A stretch of DNA of 64,000 bases from Alphaproteobacteria bacterium. Lineage in GTDB: Bacteria; Pseudomonadota; Alphaproteobacteria; Rhodobacterales; Rhodobacteraceae. A model generated the notes under the pieces. That model did not search any database. It saw nothing but the letters and a program-made list of their open reading frames with translations, and had not been told where the DNA came from. Where the stretch lies: the NCBI GenBank assembly GCA_003331935.1, contig QOQE01000008.1, forward strand, positions 1 to 64,000, given 5' to 3'. Shown here piece after piece: positions 11,346-21,176 of this stretch. Each line of letters begins with the position of its first letter. Position 1 is the stretch's first letter. A program made the position numbers and the translations under genes.

Positions 11346-14054
11346 TTAATCTGAGTCTTCTGTTGTATCCGCTATCCAAGCGACAGATACAACATTTTCA
11401 TCTCCCTTTGTATCAAACACTCTGACGCCAGATGCGCTTCTTGACTGCCTGGATATTTCAGATACTGAACAGCGTATGCTTTGACCTGCAGAAGTCACAA
11501 GCATTATTTGGTCATCATCTTCAACAGTGAAAGAGGCTATGATGCTATCCTGTCGTCTTTCAAGGTTAGCCGACGTAATTCCTTGCCCACCGCGGCCTGA
11601 TCTTCTGTATTCATGAGCTGAAGATCTTTTTCCAAACCCTTGGGAAGTAATTGTCAATATCCATTCTTCCAAAGCCCCTAGCTCAACATATCTTTCTTGG
11701 CTCAATACTAATGTAGAAGTTTCATCACTTTCAACTCCACTATCTTCCCCTGTTATTGCTCTTCTCATTTTAAAATAAGCTAAGCGTTCCTCAGTACTGA
11801 CCTCTATATGCTTTAATATAGCCATAGAGATAACGGCATCATTTTTTTTCAGTGATATTCCTTTGACACCCACCGAGTCACGACCTTTGAAAATTCTTAC
11901 ATCTTCAGTATTAAAACGAATAGCCTTCCCTTTTGCAGTGGTAAGGAGAACATCATTATCATTTTTACAAATTTGTGCTCCAATTAGTGTCGTGTTCTCA
12001 GGCAATTTCATCGCAATCTTGCCATTTGCTTTTACGTTTATGAAATCTGACAAAGCATTTTTTCGAACATTACCTGTCGAAGTTGCAAAAAATATTTGAA
12101 GGTCTTCCCATGTTTCTTCTTCTGCCTCAACAGGTAAAATAGTGGTAATTCTAGCTAATTGGTTTATCGGTAATAAGTTTACTATGGCTTTACCTTTCGA
12201 ATTCCTGCCACTTTGCGGCAAGCGCCATGTCTTAAGCTTGTAAACGAATCCATCTGAGGAAAAGAACAATAGGGGGGTATGCGTATTAGTAACAAAGAGA
12301 TTAGTTACTACATCCGTTTCCTTTGTGTTCATTCCTTGAGTACCCTTACCTCCGCGTTTTTGCTCTCTATATTCTGATAATGCTGTCCTTTTGATATATC
12401 CTTCCCTCGTAACTGTTACGACCATTTCTTCCTTCTCTATGAGGTCTTCGTCTTCGAAGTCACCTTCAAATTCTTGAATTTCAGATCTTCTTGGTATGGT
12501 GTAGCTTTTCTTAACTTCCGAAAGCTCATCAGAAATTATCGCTCTTATTTTTTCTCTCGACCTCAAGATATCGAGGCACAACCTTATCTTATCTGATAAT
12601 TCCTCAAGCTCAGCTCCTATTTCAGATGCACCCAGAGCTGTTAGTCTTTGTAATCGAAGCTCAAGTATCGCTTTAGCCTGCTGTTCTGAAAGCAAATAAG
12701 TTCCATCTTCTTTTACTTTGTAAAGCGGATCATCAATAAGCTCTAAATATTGTCTTAATTCCCCTACTTTCCACTTGGTAGTCATAAGTGCTTCTTTAGC
12801 TATTGATGGGTTTTCTGAGTTTCTTATTATTGTGATGACTTTATCAACATTAGAAACTGCTACGGCCAAGCCACAGAGGAGGTGGCTTCTTTCTCTTGCT
12901 TTTTCAAGTTCAAAGATAGTGCGTTTCGCAACCACTTCTTCTCGAAATTCTATAAACTTATTCAAGAAAGTTTTTAAGTCCAGAAGAGTCGGCTTGCCTT
13001 TATCCAGAGCTAGGAGATTGAACCCAAAACTCGTTTGCATCTGTGAAAAACGATATAATTGGTTTAAGACTACTTCGATTGTGGCATCTCTTTTTAGGTC
13101 GATAACAACTCTTACGCCAAGCCTATCTGATTCATCTTGAACGTGGGATATCCCCTCGATCTTTTTTTCTCTAGCAAGTTCAGCAATTTTTTCTACTAGT
13201 GAGGATTTATTTACTTGATATGGGATCTCAGTTACAACAATAGAAAACCTATCTTTTTTCTGTTGCTCCACCGTATATTTTGCTCTTATAATAATAGAGC
13301 CTTTCCCCGTTAAATACGCTTGTCTAGAGCCAGATTGACCCAGAATGATGCCCCCTGTAGGGAAGTCAGGGGCAGGCAAAAGCTTCATTAACTCCTCAAT
13401 TTCTATTTTTGGATCTTCTATTACAGCTAAAGTGGCATCGATCACTTCTCCAATGTTATGAGGGGGAATGTTTGTAGCCATCCCTACTGCTATACCCCCA
13501 GCGCCATTTACTAATAAATTTGGAAACCTTGCTGGTAAAATTTTAGGTTCAACGTCTTTACCATCATAGTTATCCTGAAAATCAACAGTACCTTTTTCGA
13601 TGTCGTCAAGCAAAGCGGAGGAGGGCTTTGCCATTCGAACTTCTGTATATCTCATTGCTGCTGCAGAATCTCCATCAATTGACCCAAAGTTACCTTGTCC
13701 ATCCAACAAGGGTAAAGACATTGAAAAATCTTGAGCCATTCTGACGAGCGCATCATATATAGCCTGATCTCCATGAGGATGATATTTACCCATAACATCG
13801 CCCACAGGTCTTGCAGACTTTCTATACGGCCGGTCAAACGTATTATTTGTTTCATTCATAGAGTATAACACTCTTCTATGAACGGGCTTCAAGCCATCTC
13901 TCAAATCGGGAATAGCTCTACTAACTATTACACTCATCGCATAGTCCAGATAGGCAGATTTCATCTCTGACTCAAGCGACACCAGAGATACGCTATCATC
14001 GACTAATGTCTTGTCACTCTCGGAGTGTTCTTCATTACCTTCATCATCTGTCAA
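11346..14054 (-). CDS. gyrA: DNA gyrase subunit A
   Basis: GyrA carries the DNA-cleaving and strand-passage activity of gyrase. The core begins with the LDYAMSVIVSRAIPD motif (about residues 36-50), and the active-site tyrosine is Y136 in AMRYTE. The GyrA box QKRGGKG near residue 560 separates it from ParC and opens the C-terminal beta-pinwheel. The 902-residue protein starts at TTG 14054, with AGGA ten bases upstream. In the quinolone region the residue aligned with E. coli S83 is Q97, while D87 is conserved as D101. It follows ssb by 29 bases. Confidence 0.97.
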   Translation of the reverse strand: MTDDEGNEEHSESDKTLVDDSVSLVSLESEMKSAYLDYAMSVIVSRAIPDLRDGLKPVHRRVLYSMNETNNTFDRPYRKSARPVGDVMGKYHPHGDQAIYDALVRMAQDFSMSLPLLDGQGNFGSIDGDSAAAMRYTEVRMAKPSSALLDDIEKGTVDFQDNYDGKDVEPKILPARFPNLLVNGAGGIAVGMATNIPPHNIGEVIDATLAVIEDPKIEIEELMKLLPAPDFPTGGIILGQSGSRQAYLTGKGSIIIRAKYTVEQQKKDRFSIVVTEIPYQVNKSSLVEKIAELAREKKIEGISHVQDESDRLGVRVVIDLKRDATIEVVLNQLYRFSQMQTSFGFNLLALDKGKPTLLDLKTFLNKFIEFREEVVAKRTIFELEKARERSHLLCGLAVAVSNVDKVITIIRNSENPSIAKEALMTTKWKVGELRQYLELIDDPLYKVKEDGTYLLSEQQAKAILELRLQRLTALGASEIGAELEELSDKIRLCLDILRSREKIRAIISDELSEVKKSYTIPRRSEIQEFEGDFEDEDLIEKEEMVVTVTREGYIKRTALSEYREQKRGGKGTQGMNTKETDVVTNLFVTNTHTPLLFFSSDGFVYKLKTWRLPQSGRNSKGKAIVNLLPINQLARITTILPVEAEEETWEDLQIFFATSTGNVRKNALSDFINVKANGKIAMKLPENTTLIGAQICKNDNDVLLTTAKGKAIRFNTEDVRIFKGRDSVGVKGISLKKNDAVISMAILKHIEVSTEERLAYFKMRRAITGEDSGVESDETSTLVLSQERYVELGALEEWILTITSQGFGKRSSAHEYRRSGRGGQGITSANLERRQDSIIASFTVEDDDQIMLVTSAGQSIRCSVSEISRQSRSASGVRVFDTKGDENVVSVAWIADTTEDSD

Positions 14055-14083
14055 AAGTTAGAATTCCTGAAAATTGGTCAAAA

Positions 14084-14560
14084 CTAAAACGGGATCTCGT
14101 CGTCCAAATCATCAGGCCCAAGGTTATTTTGGTTAGATCCATCCGACTCAATTGATTGGTAGGGCTGAGTTTCATTTGGTTGATATGAGGAATTAGACAA
14201 CTCGTCTGATCTTCCTCCCAACATTGTGAGCTCACCCTTAAAATTCTTAAGCACTACTTCCGTAGTATATCTATCATTTCCAGCTTGATCCTGCCATTTT
14301 CTCGTTTCCAATTGACCCTCAATATAAACTTGGGAGCCCTTTCTTAGGTACTGTTCCGCTATTTCTGCAAGACGATTATTATAGATTGCTATATTATGCC
14401 AGCTTGTTCGTTCCTGTCTTTCCCCAGTATTTGAGTCTTTCCATGTATCACTTGTAGCAAGAGAAAAGTTACAGACTTTTCCTCCAGATGGGAACTCTCG
14501 TAATTCTGGGTCTTTCCCCAATCTTCCAATAAGAAGAACCTTGTTTAAGCTTCCAGCCAT
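14084..14560 (-). CDS. ssb: Single-stranded DNA-binding protein
   Basis: SSB protects single-stranded DNA and recruits repair proteins through its acidic tail. The 158-residue protein has the OB-fold (residues 1-115, with [16 protein letters not shown] at the start), a polar disordered linker and the diagnostic DDEIPF C-terminal tip. The ATG at 14560 is clear. It diverges from uvrA across 127 bases, the classical ssb-uvrA arrangement. I see no GTTC-N7-GTTC LexA box in that spacer. Confidence 0.97.
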   Translation of the reverse strand: MAGSLNKVLLIGRLGKDPELREFPSGGKVCNFSLATSDTWKDSNTGERQERTSWHNIAIYNNRLAEIAEQYLRKGSQVYIEGQLETRKWQDQAGNDRYTTEVVLKNFKGELTMLGGRSDELSNSSYQPNETQPYQSIESDGSNQNNLGPDDLDDEIPF

Positions 14561-14687
14561 TATAAAAACCTCGTGATGATAAAACTAACATTGAAGTACA
14601 TAAATTTCAACAAACTATCAAGGTGAATATCAAAAAGTACTTTAAATATTTCTTATTTGCTTTAATTGAGAAATAGGAGGATTTTAT

Positions 14688-17528
14688 TTGGACTCTATCT
14701 CACATATTAAAGTTCGTTCTGCTAAAGAACATAATCTGAAAGCAATAGACGTTGATATTCCAAGAGATAAGCTTGTTGTTTTAACTGGGTTGTCTGGGTC
14801 AGGAAAGTCATCTTTGGCATTTGATACAATCTATGCCGAAGGTCAGCGTCGTTATGTGGAAAGCCTCTCAGCTTATGCACGACAATTTTTAAATATGATG
14901 CAAAAACCAGATGTAGAAAGTATATCCGGATTATCTCCAGCCATTTCTATTGAGCAAAAAACGACAAGTAAGAATCCCCGTTCAACCGTTGGCACGGTTA
15001 CGGAAATATATGACTATTTAAGACTGTTGTTTGCCAGAATTGGGGTGCCGTATAGCCCAGCTACGGGCAAGCCAATTAAAGCGCAACAAATATCCGACAT
15101 GATCGACGCATTGCTCAATCTCGATCCTGGTTTAAAATTATATATCTATGCTCCATTAGTTAAAGATCGAAAAGGAGAATTCAAAAAAGAAATTACCGAG
15201 ATAACAAAAAAAGGTTTTCAGAGGATCAGAATAAATGGAGAGCTCTTTGATATAGACGAGATACCGGTATTAAATAAGAAGTATCGTTATAATATAGATG
15301 TACTCGTGGATCGTTTGATATCTGGTTCAACGGATGGGATCGGGGAAAGGCTTGCTGACAGCCTAAGAACTGCTTCAGATATATCTGATGGTTTAGTCGT
15401 TGTTGATATTTTCGATGAAAATAACGAAAAAGATTCTCTATTATTTTCCGAAAAATTTGCCTGCCCTGTTTCTGGTTTTACTTTAGGAGAGATTGAGCCG
15501 AGGCTTTTTTCTTTTAATGCTCCAACAGGTGCTTGTGACGCGTGTGATGGTCTTGGCCGGGAAGACCAGTTTGATGAAAGTCTAGTGGTTATAGATGGGA
15601 AATTATCGGTCTATGATGGAGCCATTGTTCCATGGACGAGGAGTTCAAACCCATACTACCGACAGACAATTGAGGCATTATCAAAACATTACAATTTCAA
15701 TCCTAATATTCCTTGGGATGAGCTTGATGAAAATATTAAGAAAATATTGCTTTATGGTAATGAAGGAAAACAAATAACCTTTAGGTTTGACGATGGAGGC
15801 CGGGTTTATAATACAAAAAAATCATTTGAAGGAGTCATTTCTAACCTTAGGCGTAGGTTTGATGAAACAGTTGAGCCTTGGTTGTTAGAAGAGTTTAAGC
15901 GTTACAGAAGTGAGAAAGCTTGTGCTAAATGTGATGGTTACAGGCTCAAGCAGGAGGCTCTCTGTGTTAGGGTTGCAGATTTAAACATTGGTGAGTGTTG
16001 TAACAAATCAATTAAACAGTTGTTGGTATGGGTTGGAACGCTGGAGAACGTTCTCTCTAACTCGCAACTACAAATTGGAAGAGCCATTATTAGAGAAATA
16101 TCAAATCGTTTAACTTTTTTAGACAATGTAGGCCTTGAATATCTAACTCTTAGCCGCGCTTCTGGTACATTATCTGGAGGAGAAAGCCAGAGAATTAGAC
16201 TTGCAAGCCAAATCGGGTCAGGTTTAACTGGCGTACTATATGTGTTAGACGAGCCTTCGATTGGATTACACCAAAGAGATAATAGAAGGTTAATTAAAAC
16301 TCTTAAAGATTTAAAAGCGCAGGGCAACTCTGTTTTAGTGGTAGAGCACGATGAGGAGGCAATAAGAGAAGCTGATCACGTTATCGATCTAGGTCCAGGT
16401 GCAGGTGTCAAGGGTGGGTATATTGTTGCTCAAGGCTCTCCACAAGAGGTGATTGAAAATGAAAAGTCACTTACGGGGCTTTATCTCTCAGGTAAGAAAA
16501 GTATACCCATTCCACAGAAAAGGAGAAATAAAAGAATAGCTGAGGTTAAATTAATTGGGGCAAATGGTAATAATCTCAAAAATATAACTGTTTCCTTCCC
16601 CACAGAAATGTTTGTCTGTATAACTGGTGTGTCTGGAGGAGGAAAGTCTACCTTAGTGATTGAAACACTTTTTAAGGCGGCAGCTTCGAAACTTAACGGC
16701 TCAAAACAAACTCCCGCAAAACATCAAAAGATCGAAGGTTTAGAGAATTTTGAAAAAGTAATTGATATAGACCAATCTCCCATCGGAAGAACTCCAAGAT
16801 CTAACCCTGCTACGTATACTGGTGCCTTTACGCATATAAGAGACTGGTTTGCAGGCTTACCTTCTTCAAAAGCAAGAGGTTACATGCCAGGACGATTTTC
16901 TTTCAATGTTAAAGGTGGGAGATGTGAGGCGTGCCAAGGCGATGGGCTGATAAAGATAGAAATGCATTTTCTTGCTGATGTTTATGTTGAATGCGATCAG
17001 TGTCTTGGTAAGAGATATAATAGAGAAACCTTGGAGATTAAATTCAAAGACAAAAATATTTCAGATGTTTTAGAAATGACGGTAAGTGAAGCTGAAGACT
17101 TTTTTAAAGCTGTTCCTTCGATAAGAGAAAAAATGTCAACTTTAAAAAGAGTGGGTCTTGATTACATAAAGGTTGGCCAACAGGCAACAACTCTATCGGG
17201 AGGAGAAGCCCAAAGGGTCAAGCTTGCAAAAGAGTTATCGAGAAGAAGTTCAGGGTCAACGCTATATATTTTAGATGAACCGACAACAGGGTTACATTTT
17301 GATGACATTAAAAAGCTTCTTGAAATTCTGCATGAGCTCGTAGACAAGGGTAATACAGTTGTCGTTATCGAGCACAACCTGGATGTTATTAAAACAGCTG
17401 ACTATGTAATTGATATCGGTCCAGAGGGAGGTGATAAAGGTGGTGAGGTGGTTTGCCACGGAACGCCAGAATATATCAAGACCATTAAAGAAAGTTTTAC
17501 AGGAGAGTTTTTAAGTCATATTGTTTGA
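14688..17528 (+). CDS. uvrA: Excinuclease ABC subunit A
   Basis: UvrA is the damage-sensing ATPase of nucleotide excision repair. The 946-residue protein has both ABC modules. Walker A is GLSGSGKSS at residues 34-42 and GVSGGGKST in the second half. There are two LSGGE signatures and the expected cysteine pairs of its zinc modules, including CEACQGDG in the second half. The start is TTG at 14688, justified by a perfect AGGAGG seven bases upstream. Unlike many relatives, no LexA box is visible before it. Confidence 0.97.
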   Translation: MDSISHIKVRSAKEHNLKAIDVDIPRDKLVVLTGLSGSGKSSLAFDTIYAEGQRRYVESLSAYARQFLNMMQKPDVESISGLSPAISIEQKTTSKNPRSTVGTVTEIYDYLRLLFARIGVPYSPATGKPIKAQQISDMIDALLNLDPGLKLYIYAPLVKDRKGEFKKEITEITKKGFQRIRINGELFDIDEIPVLNKKYRYNIDVLVDRLISGSTDGIGERLADSLRTASDISDGLVVVDIFDENNEKDSLLFSEKFACPVSGFTLGEIEPRLFSFNAPTGACDACDGLGREDQFDESLVVIDGKLSVYDGAIVPWTRSSNPYYRQTIEALSKHYNFNPNIPWDELDENIKKILLYGNEGKQITFRFDDGGRVYNTKKSFEGVISNLRRRFDETVEPWLLEEFKRYRSEKACAKCDGYRLKQEALCVRVADLNIGECCNKSIKQLLVWVGTLENVLSNSQLQIGRAIIREISNRLTFLDNVGLEYLTLSRASGTLSGGESQRIRLASQIGSGLTGVLYVLDEPSIGLHQRDNRRLIKTLKDLKAQGNSVLVVEHDEEAIREADHVIDLGPGAGVKGGYIVAQGSPQEVIENEKSLTGLYLSGKKSIPIPQKRRNKRIAEVKLIGANGNNLKNITVSFPTEMFVCITGVSGGGKSTLVIETLFKAAASKLNGSKQTPAKHQKIEGLENFEKVIDIDQSPIGRTPRSNPATYTGAFTHIRDWFAGLPSSKARGYMPGRFSFNVKGGRCEACQGDGLIKIEMHFLADVYVECDQCLGKRYNRETLEIKFKDKNISDVLEMTVSEAEDFFKAVPSIREKMSTLKRVGLDYIKVGQQATTLSGGEAQRVKLAKELSRRSSGSTLYILDEPTTGLHFDDIKKLLEILHELVDKGNTVVVIEHNLDVIKTADYVIDIGPEGGDKGGEVVCHGTPEYIKTIKESFTGEFLSHIV

Positions 17529-17570
17529 ATGTAATTAAATAGAGAGCTGAAAAGAGAAGGAATAACCAAA

Positions 17571-18065
17571 ATGCGAGTAGGATTGTATCCGGGTACCTTT
17601 GACCCCTTAACGCTTGGGCATATAGACATTATTAGCAGGGCTTCATTATTGGTTGACAAGTTAGTTATTGGAGTGGCCATAAACAATGATAAAAACCCTC
17701 TCTTCTCATTAGAAGAAAGAGTGCAGCTTATAGAAACAGAAATAGCTAGGTTAGAAGCGTTAAAGGCAGATATTGTGGTGCACCCTTTTAAAAATTTGCT
17801 AATAGAGTGTGCAAAAGATGTGGGGGCCTCTCTAATAATTAGAGGTTTAAGAGCTGTATCAGATTTTGAATATGAATTCCAGATGGTTGGAATGAATAGG
17901 GTTTTGGACAATAAAATTGAGACCGTTTTTTTGATGGCTGATGCAGGATGCCAAGCTATCGCATCCCGATTAGTTAAAGAAATTGCAAAACTTGGAGGTA
18001 ATATAGACAAATTTGTAACCGAAGACATTGCATTGGCAATAAATAGTAAATTTGAGAGTCAATAA
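17571..18065 (+). CDS. coaD: Phosphopantetheine adenylyltransferase
   Basis: CoaD catalyses the penultimate step of coenzyme A synthesis, adenylating 4'-phosphopantetheine. The N-terminal nucleotidyltransferase motif GTFDPLTLGH is at residues 8-17, and the conserved IIRGLRAVSDFEYE segment is at about 87-100. The 164-residue length is normal. An AGAAGGAA ribosome-binding site precedes the ATG. Two cyclophilin genes follow with short gaps, suggesting a small operon. Confidence 0.96.
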   Translation: MRVGLYPGTFDPLTLGHIDIISRASLLVDKLVIGVAINNDKNPLFSLEERVQLIETEIARLEALKADIVVHPFKNLLIECAKDVGASLIIRGLRAVSDFEYEFQMVGMNRVLDNKIETVFLMADAGCQAIASRLVKEIAKLGGNIDKFVTEDIALAINSKFESQ

Positions 18066-18076
18066 GAGGATTGGGC

Positions 18077-18607
18077 ATGGCACAAAATAAAAAAAAAGTA
18101 CCTAAAAAGAGTGCAAAAAAGAATATTGTTTTAGAAACAAACAAAGGAAAAATAACAATCGAGCTTCTCAGCGACCTTGCTCCAAAGCATTGTGAGAGAA
18201 TATTGAAATTATCTAAAGATAAATACTTTGATGAAGTCGTGTTTCATAGAGTGATTGAGGGATTTATGGCTCAAACGGGTGATGGGCAGTATGGGTCCCT
18301 GAAAAAGGGCTTCCAAAGTAATCGCGCCGGAATGGGTGGATCAGAATTACCTGATTTGGAAGCCGAATTTACCTCCGAGCCATTTGCTAGAGGTATGGTA
18401 GGCATGGCACGGTCACAAAATCCGAATTCTGCAAATAGCCAGTTTTTTATCATGCTTGAAGATAGTCCTCATTTAAATAATCAATATACTGTATGGGGGA
18501 AGGTTATAAAGGGTATGGAGGTTGTCGATAAAATTAAAAAAGGAGATCAATTAGATAATGGAAAAGTTGATGAACCAGATTTCATAAAGACAATAAAAAA
18601 TGTTTAG
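18077..18607 (+). CDS. Cytoplasmic peptidyl-prolyl cis-trans isomerase (cyclophilin)
   Basis: This is a cyclophilin-type proline isomerase of 176 residues. I use the ATG at 18077, six bases after AAGAGGA, rather than an in-frame TTG at 18071. A lysine-rich head (about 15 residues) precedes the catalytic domain, which shows FHRVIEGFMAQTGD and NSQFFIM. There is no signal peptide, so it should act in the cytoplasm, in contrast to the exported paralogue that starts inside its last codons. The lysine-rich head might bind nucleic acid or ribosomes; that is speculation. Confidence 0.93.
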   Translation: MAQNKKKVPKKSAKKNIVLETNKGKITIELLSDLAPKHCERILKLSKDKYFDEVVFHRVIEGFMAQTGDGQYGSLKKGFQSNRAGMGGSELPDLEAEFTSEPFARGMVGMARSQNPNSANSQFFIMLEDSPHLNNQYTVWGKVIKGMEVVDKIKKGDQLDNGKVDEPDFIKTIKNV

Positions 18608-19178
18608 GTGCTACTTTTTAAAAAAAATTCTTATAAGCTTCATTTTTGGTGTATTTCTCTTTAAGTCTGCTTTAGCCGAGAATAATCTTGTTATTGAAGT
18701 AGAAGGAGAGGCTAGCGGGATAATTGAAATAACTTTATTACCCGATCTCGCACCTTTGCACGTAGAAAGAATAAAAGCCCTAGCTTATGACGGTTCATAT
18801 GATGGTGTGGTTTTCCACAGAGTAATTGATGGTTTCATGGCGCAAACTGGAGACGTACAGTTTGGTAACAACAAAGCATTTAACCGGGATCTGGTTGGCA
18901 GAGGCGGCTCTTCGTTACCGAATTTACCATCTGAGTTTTCTGACTTGCCGTTTGTTGAAGGTACAGTGGGCATGGCCAGATCACAAGATCCAAACTCTGC
19001 TAACAGTCAATTTTTTATTATGTTTAAGCCTGCTCCGCACTTAAATAATAACTATACTGTTTTCGGTATGGTTAGTTCTGGCATGGAAGTTTTAAAAAAT
19101 ATCAAAAAAGGTGACTTGAAAAAAAACGGTTCCGTTATTAACCCAGATATTATGAAAAAAGTTTATATAAAGAAATAG
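18600..19178 (+). CDS. Exported peptidyl-prolyl cis-trans isomerase (cyclophilin)
   Basis: This second cyclophilin (192 residues) overlaps the first by 8 bases and clearly arose from the same family. It shares FHRVIDGFMAQTGD and NSQFFIM, and these stretches align without gaps. A hydrophobic signal peptide covers about residues 8-26, ending ALA, so it is periplasmic, like PpiA. The cytoplasmic and exported pair in tandem is common in alphaproteobacteria. It ends 2 bases before the convergent tyrS stop. Confidence 0.93.
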   Translation: MFRCYFLKKILISFIFGVFLFKSALAENNLVIEVEGEASGIIEITLLPDLAPLHVERIKALAYDGSYDGVVFHRVIDGFMAQTGDVQFGNNKAFNRDLVGRGGSSLPNLPSEFSDLPFVEGTVGMARSQDPNSANSQFFIMFKPAPHLNNNYTVFGMVSSGMEVLKNIKKGDLKKNGSVINPDIMKKVYIKK

Positions 19179-19180
19179 AC

Positions 19181-20422
19181 TTAAGTAATGATAATGTTGA
19201 AATGCTTCTTCTTTCCAATTGATAGTTTTTGAGGATCAACAAAATCATTTATTTCGTAGGTACCGGATATATTGTTTATAAGCTTTCCCTCCAGCTTTAC
19301 AGCTTTATCGGTTATTAATCTTCTCGCCTCTTTTCCTGATTTTACCATTCCTGACATAGTGAGTAGTTGAATGATAGAAATATTTGGGGGGCATTCTTCT
19401 TTGCTGATTTCAATTGTAGGAAGATTGTTGGAGCCAATGTTTTCATTGAAAACGGCTTGAGATGTTTTAAATGCTTCCGTTGTCTTTATTTTCCCATGAC
19501 ATAGGTTGGTAACCTCGTTCGCCAAAATGATTTTAGCTTCATTTAGGTGGTGACCCTTTCTTGCGGTGAGCTCCTTAATTTTTTCAACCGAAAATTCTGT
19601 GAAAAGAAGAAGAAATTTTTCTATGTCATTATCTTCACTATTTCGCCAAAACTGCCAAAATTCATATGGTGAGAGATTTTCTTCATTAAGCCAAATTGCT
19701 CCGTTTAACGATTTTCCCATCTTTTGGCCAGCAGAATTTGTTAATAAAGGAGAAGTCAGTCCGAAAAGTTTTTTACCATTCTTCCTTCTAGTCAATTCGA
19801 TGCCGTTTAAAATATTACCCCATTGATCAGATCCGCCCATTTGAAGTATGCATTCATGATCTTTGTTAAGTTTATAAAAATCATAACCCTGCAAAATCAT
19901 ATAATTAAATTCTAGAAAGCTAAGTGGATCATTTTTTTGTAGTCTACTTTTTACTGAATCGAAGCTAAGCATTCTATTGATCGAGAAATGCTTTCCAGTA
20001 TCTCTGAGAAAATCTAAGTAGTTTAACTTGCTTAACCATTCATCATTATTAAGCATTAATGCATCTGGGAAGTTGGATGAAAATTTTATGTATTTCGAAA
20101 ATATTGACTTGAGGCTCGCCAAATTAGTATTTATTGTGTCGTTATTGATTAGTGGTCGCTCAGTCTTTCTAAAGGAAGGATCGCCTATCTTTGTTGTGCC
20201 ACCTCCTAACAAAGTTATTACCCTGTGCCCCTCTTTTTGAAACCATCTTAGCATCATTATATTCATAAGATGTCCTACATGTAGAGAAGAGGCAGTCGCA
20301 TCGTAGCCGATATAGCAGGTAATTTTTGTTTGCTCTAATAAATCGTCGAGTCCAGCTAAATCTGTGCAGTCATTGATAAAGCCTCGGCTCTGTAAATTTT
20401 TAAGAAGATTACTTTTCAACAT
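19181..20422 (-). CDS. tyrS: Tyrosyl-tRNA synthetase
   Basis: This class I synthetase charges tRNA-Tyr. The HIGH-like motif HVGH is at residues 48-51, and the KMSKS-like KMGKS is near residue 231. A C-terminal S4 RNA-binding domain is visible around SGKEARRLITDKAVKLEG. The 413-residue length matches bacterial TyrRS. The ATG at 20422 lies 14 bases after the stop of the upstream hydrolase gene on the same strand, so they may be co-transcribed. Confidence 0.96.
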   Translation of the reverse strand: MLKSNLLKNLQSRGFINDCTDLAGLDDLLEQTKITCYIGYDATASSLHVGHLMNIMMLRWFQKEGHRVITLLGGGTTKIGDPSFRKTERPLINNDTINTNLASLKSIFSKYIKFSSNFPDALMLNNDEWLSKLNYLDFLRDTGKHFSINRMLSFDSVKSRLQKNDPLSFLEFNYMILQGYDFYKLNKDHECILQMGGSDQWGNILNGIELTRRKNGKKLFGLTSPLLTNSAGQKMGKSLNGAIWLNEENLSPYEFWQFWRNSEDNDIEKFLLLFTEFSVEKIKELTARKGHHLNEAKIILANEVTNLCHGKIKTTEAFKTSQAVFNENIGSNNLPTIEISKEECPPNISIIQLLTMSGMVKSGKEARRLITDKAVKLEGKLINNISGTYEINDFVDPQKLSIGKKKHFNIIIT

Positions 20423-20436
20423 TAATCTAAATTAAT

Positions 20437-21078
20437 TTAAAAATCTGACCTAGTAGTAAGATATTCGTTGACCGCATTTGTCATTTCTTCTTCAAAATTG
20501 GTGAAAAAATGATCAGCGCCTTCAATTTCTTTGTGAGAAACTTCTATTCCTTTTTGAAGTTTTAATCGATCCGACAAGATTTTAATAGCAGATGGCGGCA
20601 CAAGGCTATCTAAACTACCATTGATAATCAATCCTGAAGAAGGGCAGGGAGCCAAAAAACTAAAATCGTAAGAGTTGGCTGGGGGCGAGATGGAAACAAA
20701 GCCACTTATTTCCGGTCTTCTCATCAAAAGCTGCATTCCTATCCATGACCCAAAAGAAAAGCCTATGACCCAACAGGAGGTTGAATTTGGAGTATGCGTT
20801 TGCAGAAAATCCAAAGCCGAAGCAGCATCTGCCAATTCTCCTAATCCGTCATCAAATTCTCCTTCGCTCTTGCCGACCCCTCGAAAATTGAATCTTAAAC
20901 AAGTAAAACCAAGGTTAAAGAAACAGTAGTGAAGATTATAAACAACTTTGTTATTCATAGTGCCGCCAAACTTGGGGTGTGGATGCAATATTATTGCAAC
21001 TGGAGCACTTTCATTTTTTTGAGGGTGAAATCTAGCTTCAAGTCTACCACTAGGGCCAGATATGTGTACTTCGGGCAT
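20437..21078 (-). CDS. Alpha/beta hydrolase of the dienelactone-hydrolase-like type
   Basis: The 213-residue protein has a compact alpha/beta hydrolase fold. It shows an oxyanion-side HPHPKFGGTMNN segment (about 32-43), nucleophile elbow GFSFGS (about 105-110) and a late catalytic histidine in GADHFF. It lacks a signal peptide. Similar hydrolases are often found beside suf operons in alphaproteobacteria, but I know of no demonstrated role in cluster assembly. It diverges from the iscR-type gene across 98 bases containing a palindrome, so it may share that control. The substrate is unknown. Confidence 0.85.
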   Translation of the reverse strand: MPEVHISGPSGRLEARFHPQKNESAPVAIILHPHPKFGGTMNNKVVYNLHYCFFNLGFTCLRFNFRGVGKSEGEFDDGLGELADAASALDFLQTHTPNSTSCWVIGFSFGSWIGMQLLMRRPEISGFVSISPPANSYDFSFLAPCPSSGLIINGSLDSLVPPSAIKILSDRLKLQKGIEVSHKEIEGADHFFTNFEEEMTNAVNEYLTTRSDF

Positions 21079-21117
21079 TCAGGATCCTTTATATTCAATA
21101 TCATACAGTTACTAATT

Positions 21118-21137
21118 GCTTGACCTCTAAGTCAAGC
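21118..21137. promoter_or_regulatory. Perfect inverted repeat, probable operator of the suf operon
   Basis: GCTTGAC (21118-21124) and GTCAAGC (21131-21137) form a perfect palindrome with a 6-base centre. It lies 40-59 bases before the iscR-type start, in the only long spacer of the region, and it overlaps a possible -35 (TTGACC, 21120-21125). A homodimeric repressor bound here would block transcription. IscR or another iron regulator is the obvious candidate, but the site is not one whose consensus I can match with certainty. Confidence 0.6.
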
Positions 21138-21176
21138 TATTTTAAACATAAAGGCTCTTAATTTATTGTTTGTATC

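Noticed and set aside
12775-13140. Plus-strand frame inside gyrA
   Set aside because: It is entirely antisense to conserved gyrA codons and has no ribosome-binding site.
17516-18028. A 170-codon minus-strand frame
   Set aside because: It lies opposite coaD, whose motifs are complete. The antisense product has no recognisable pattern.
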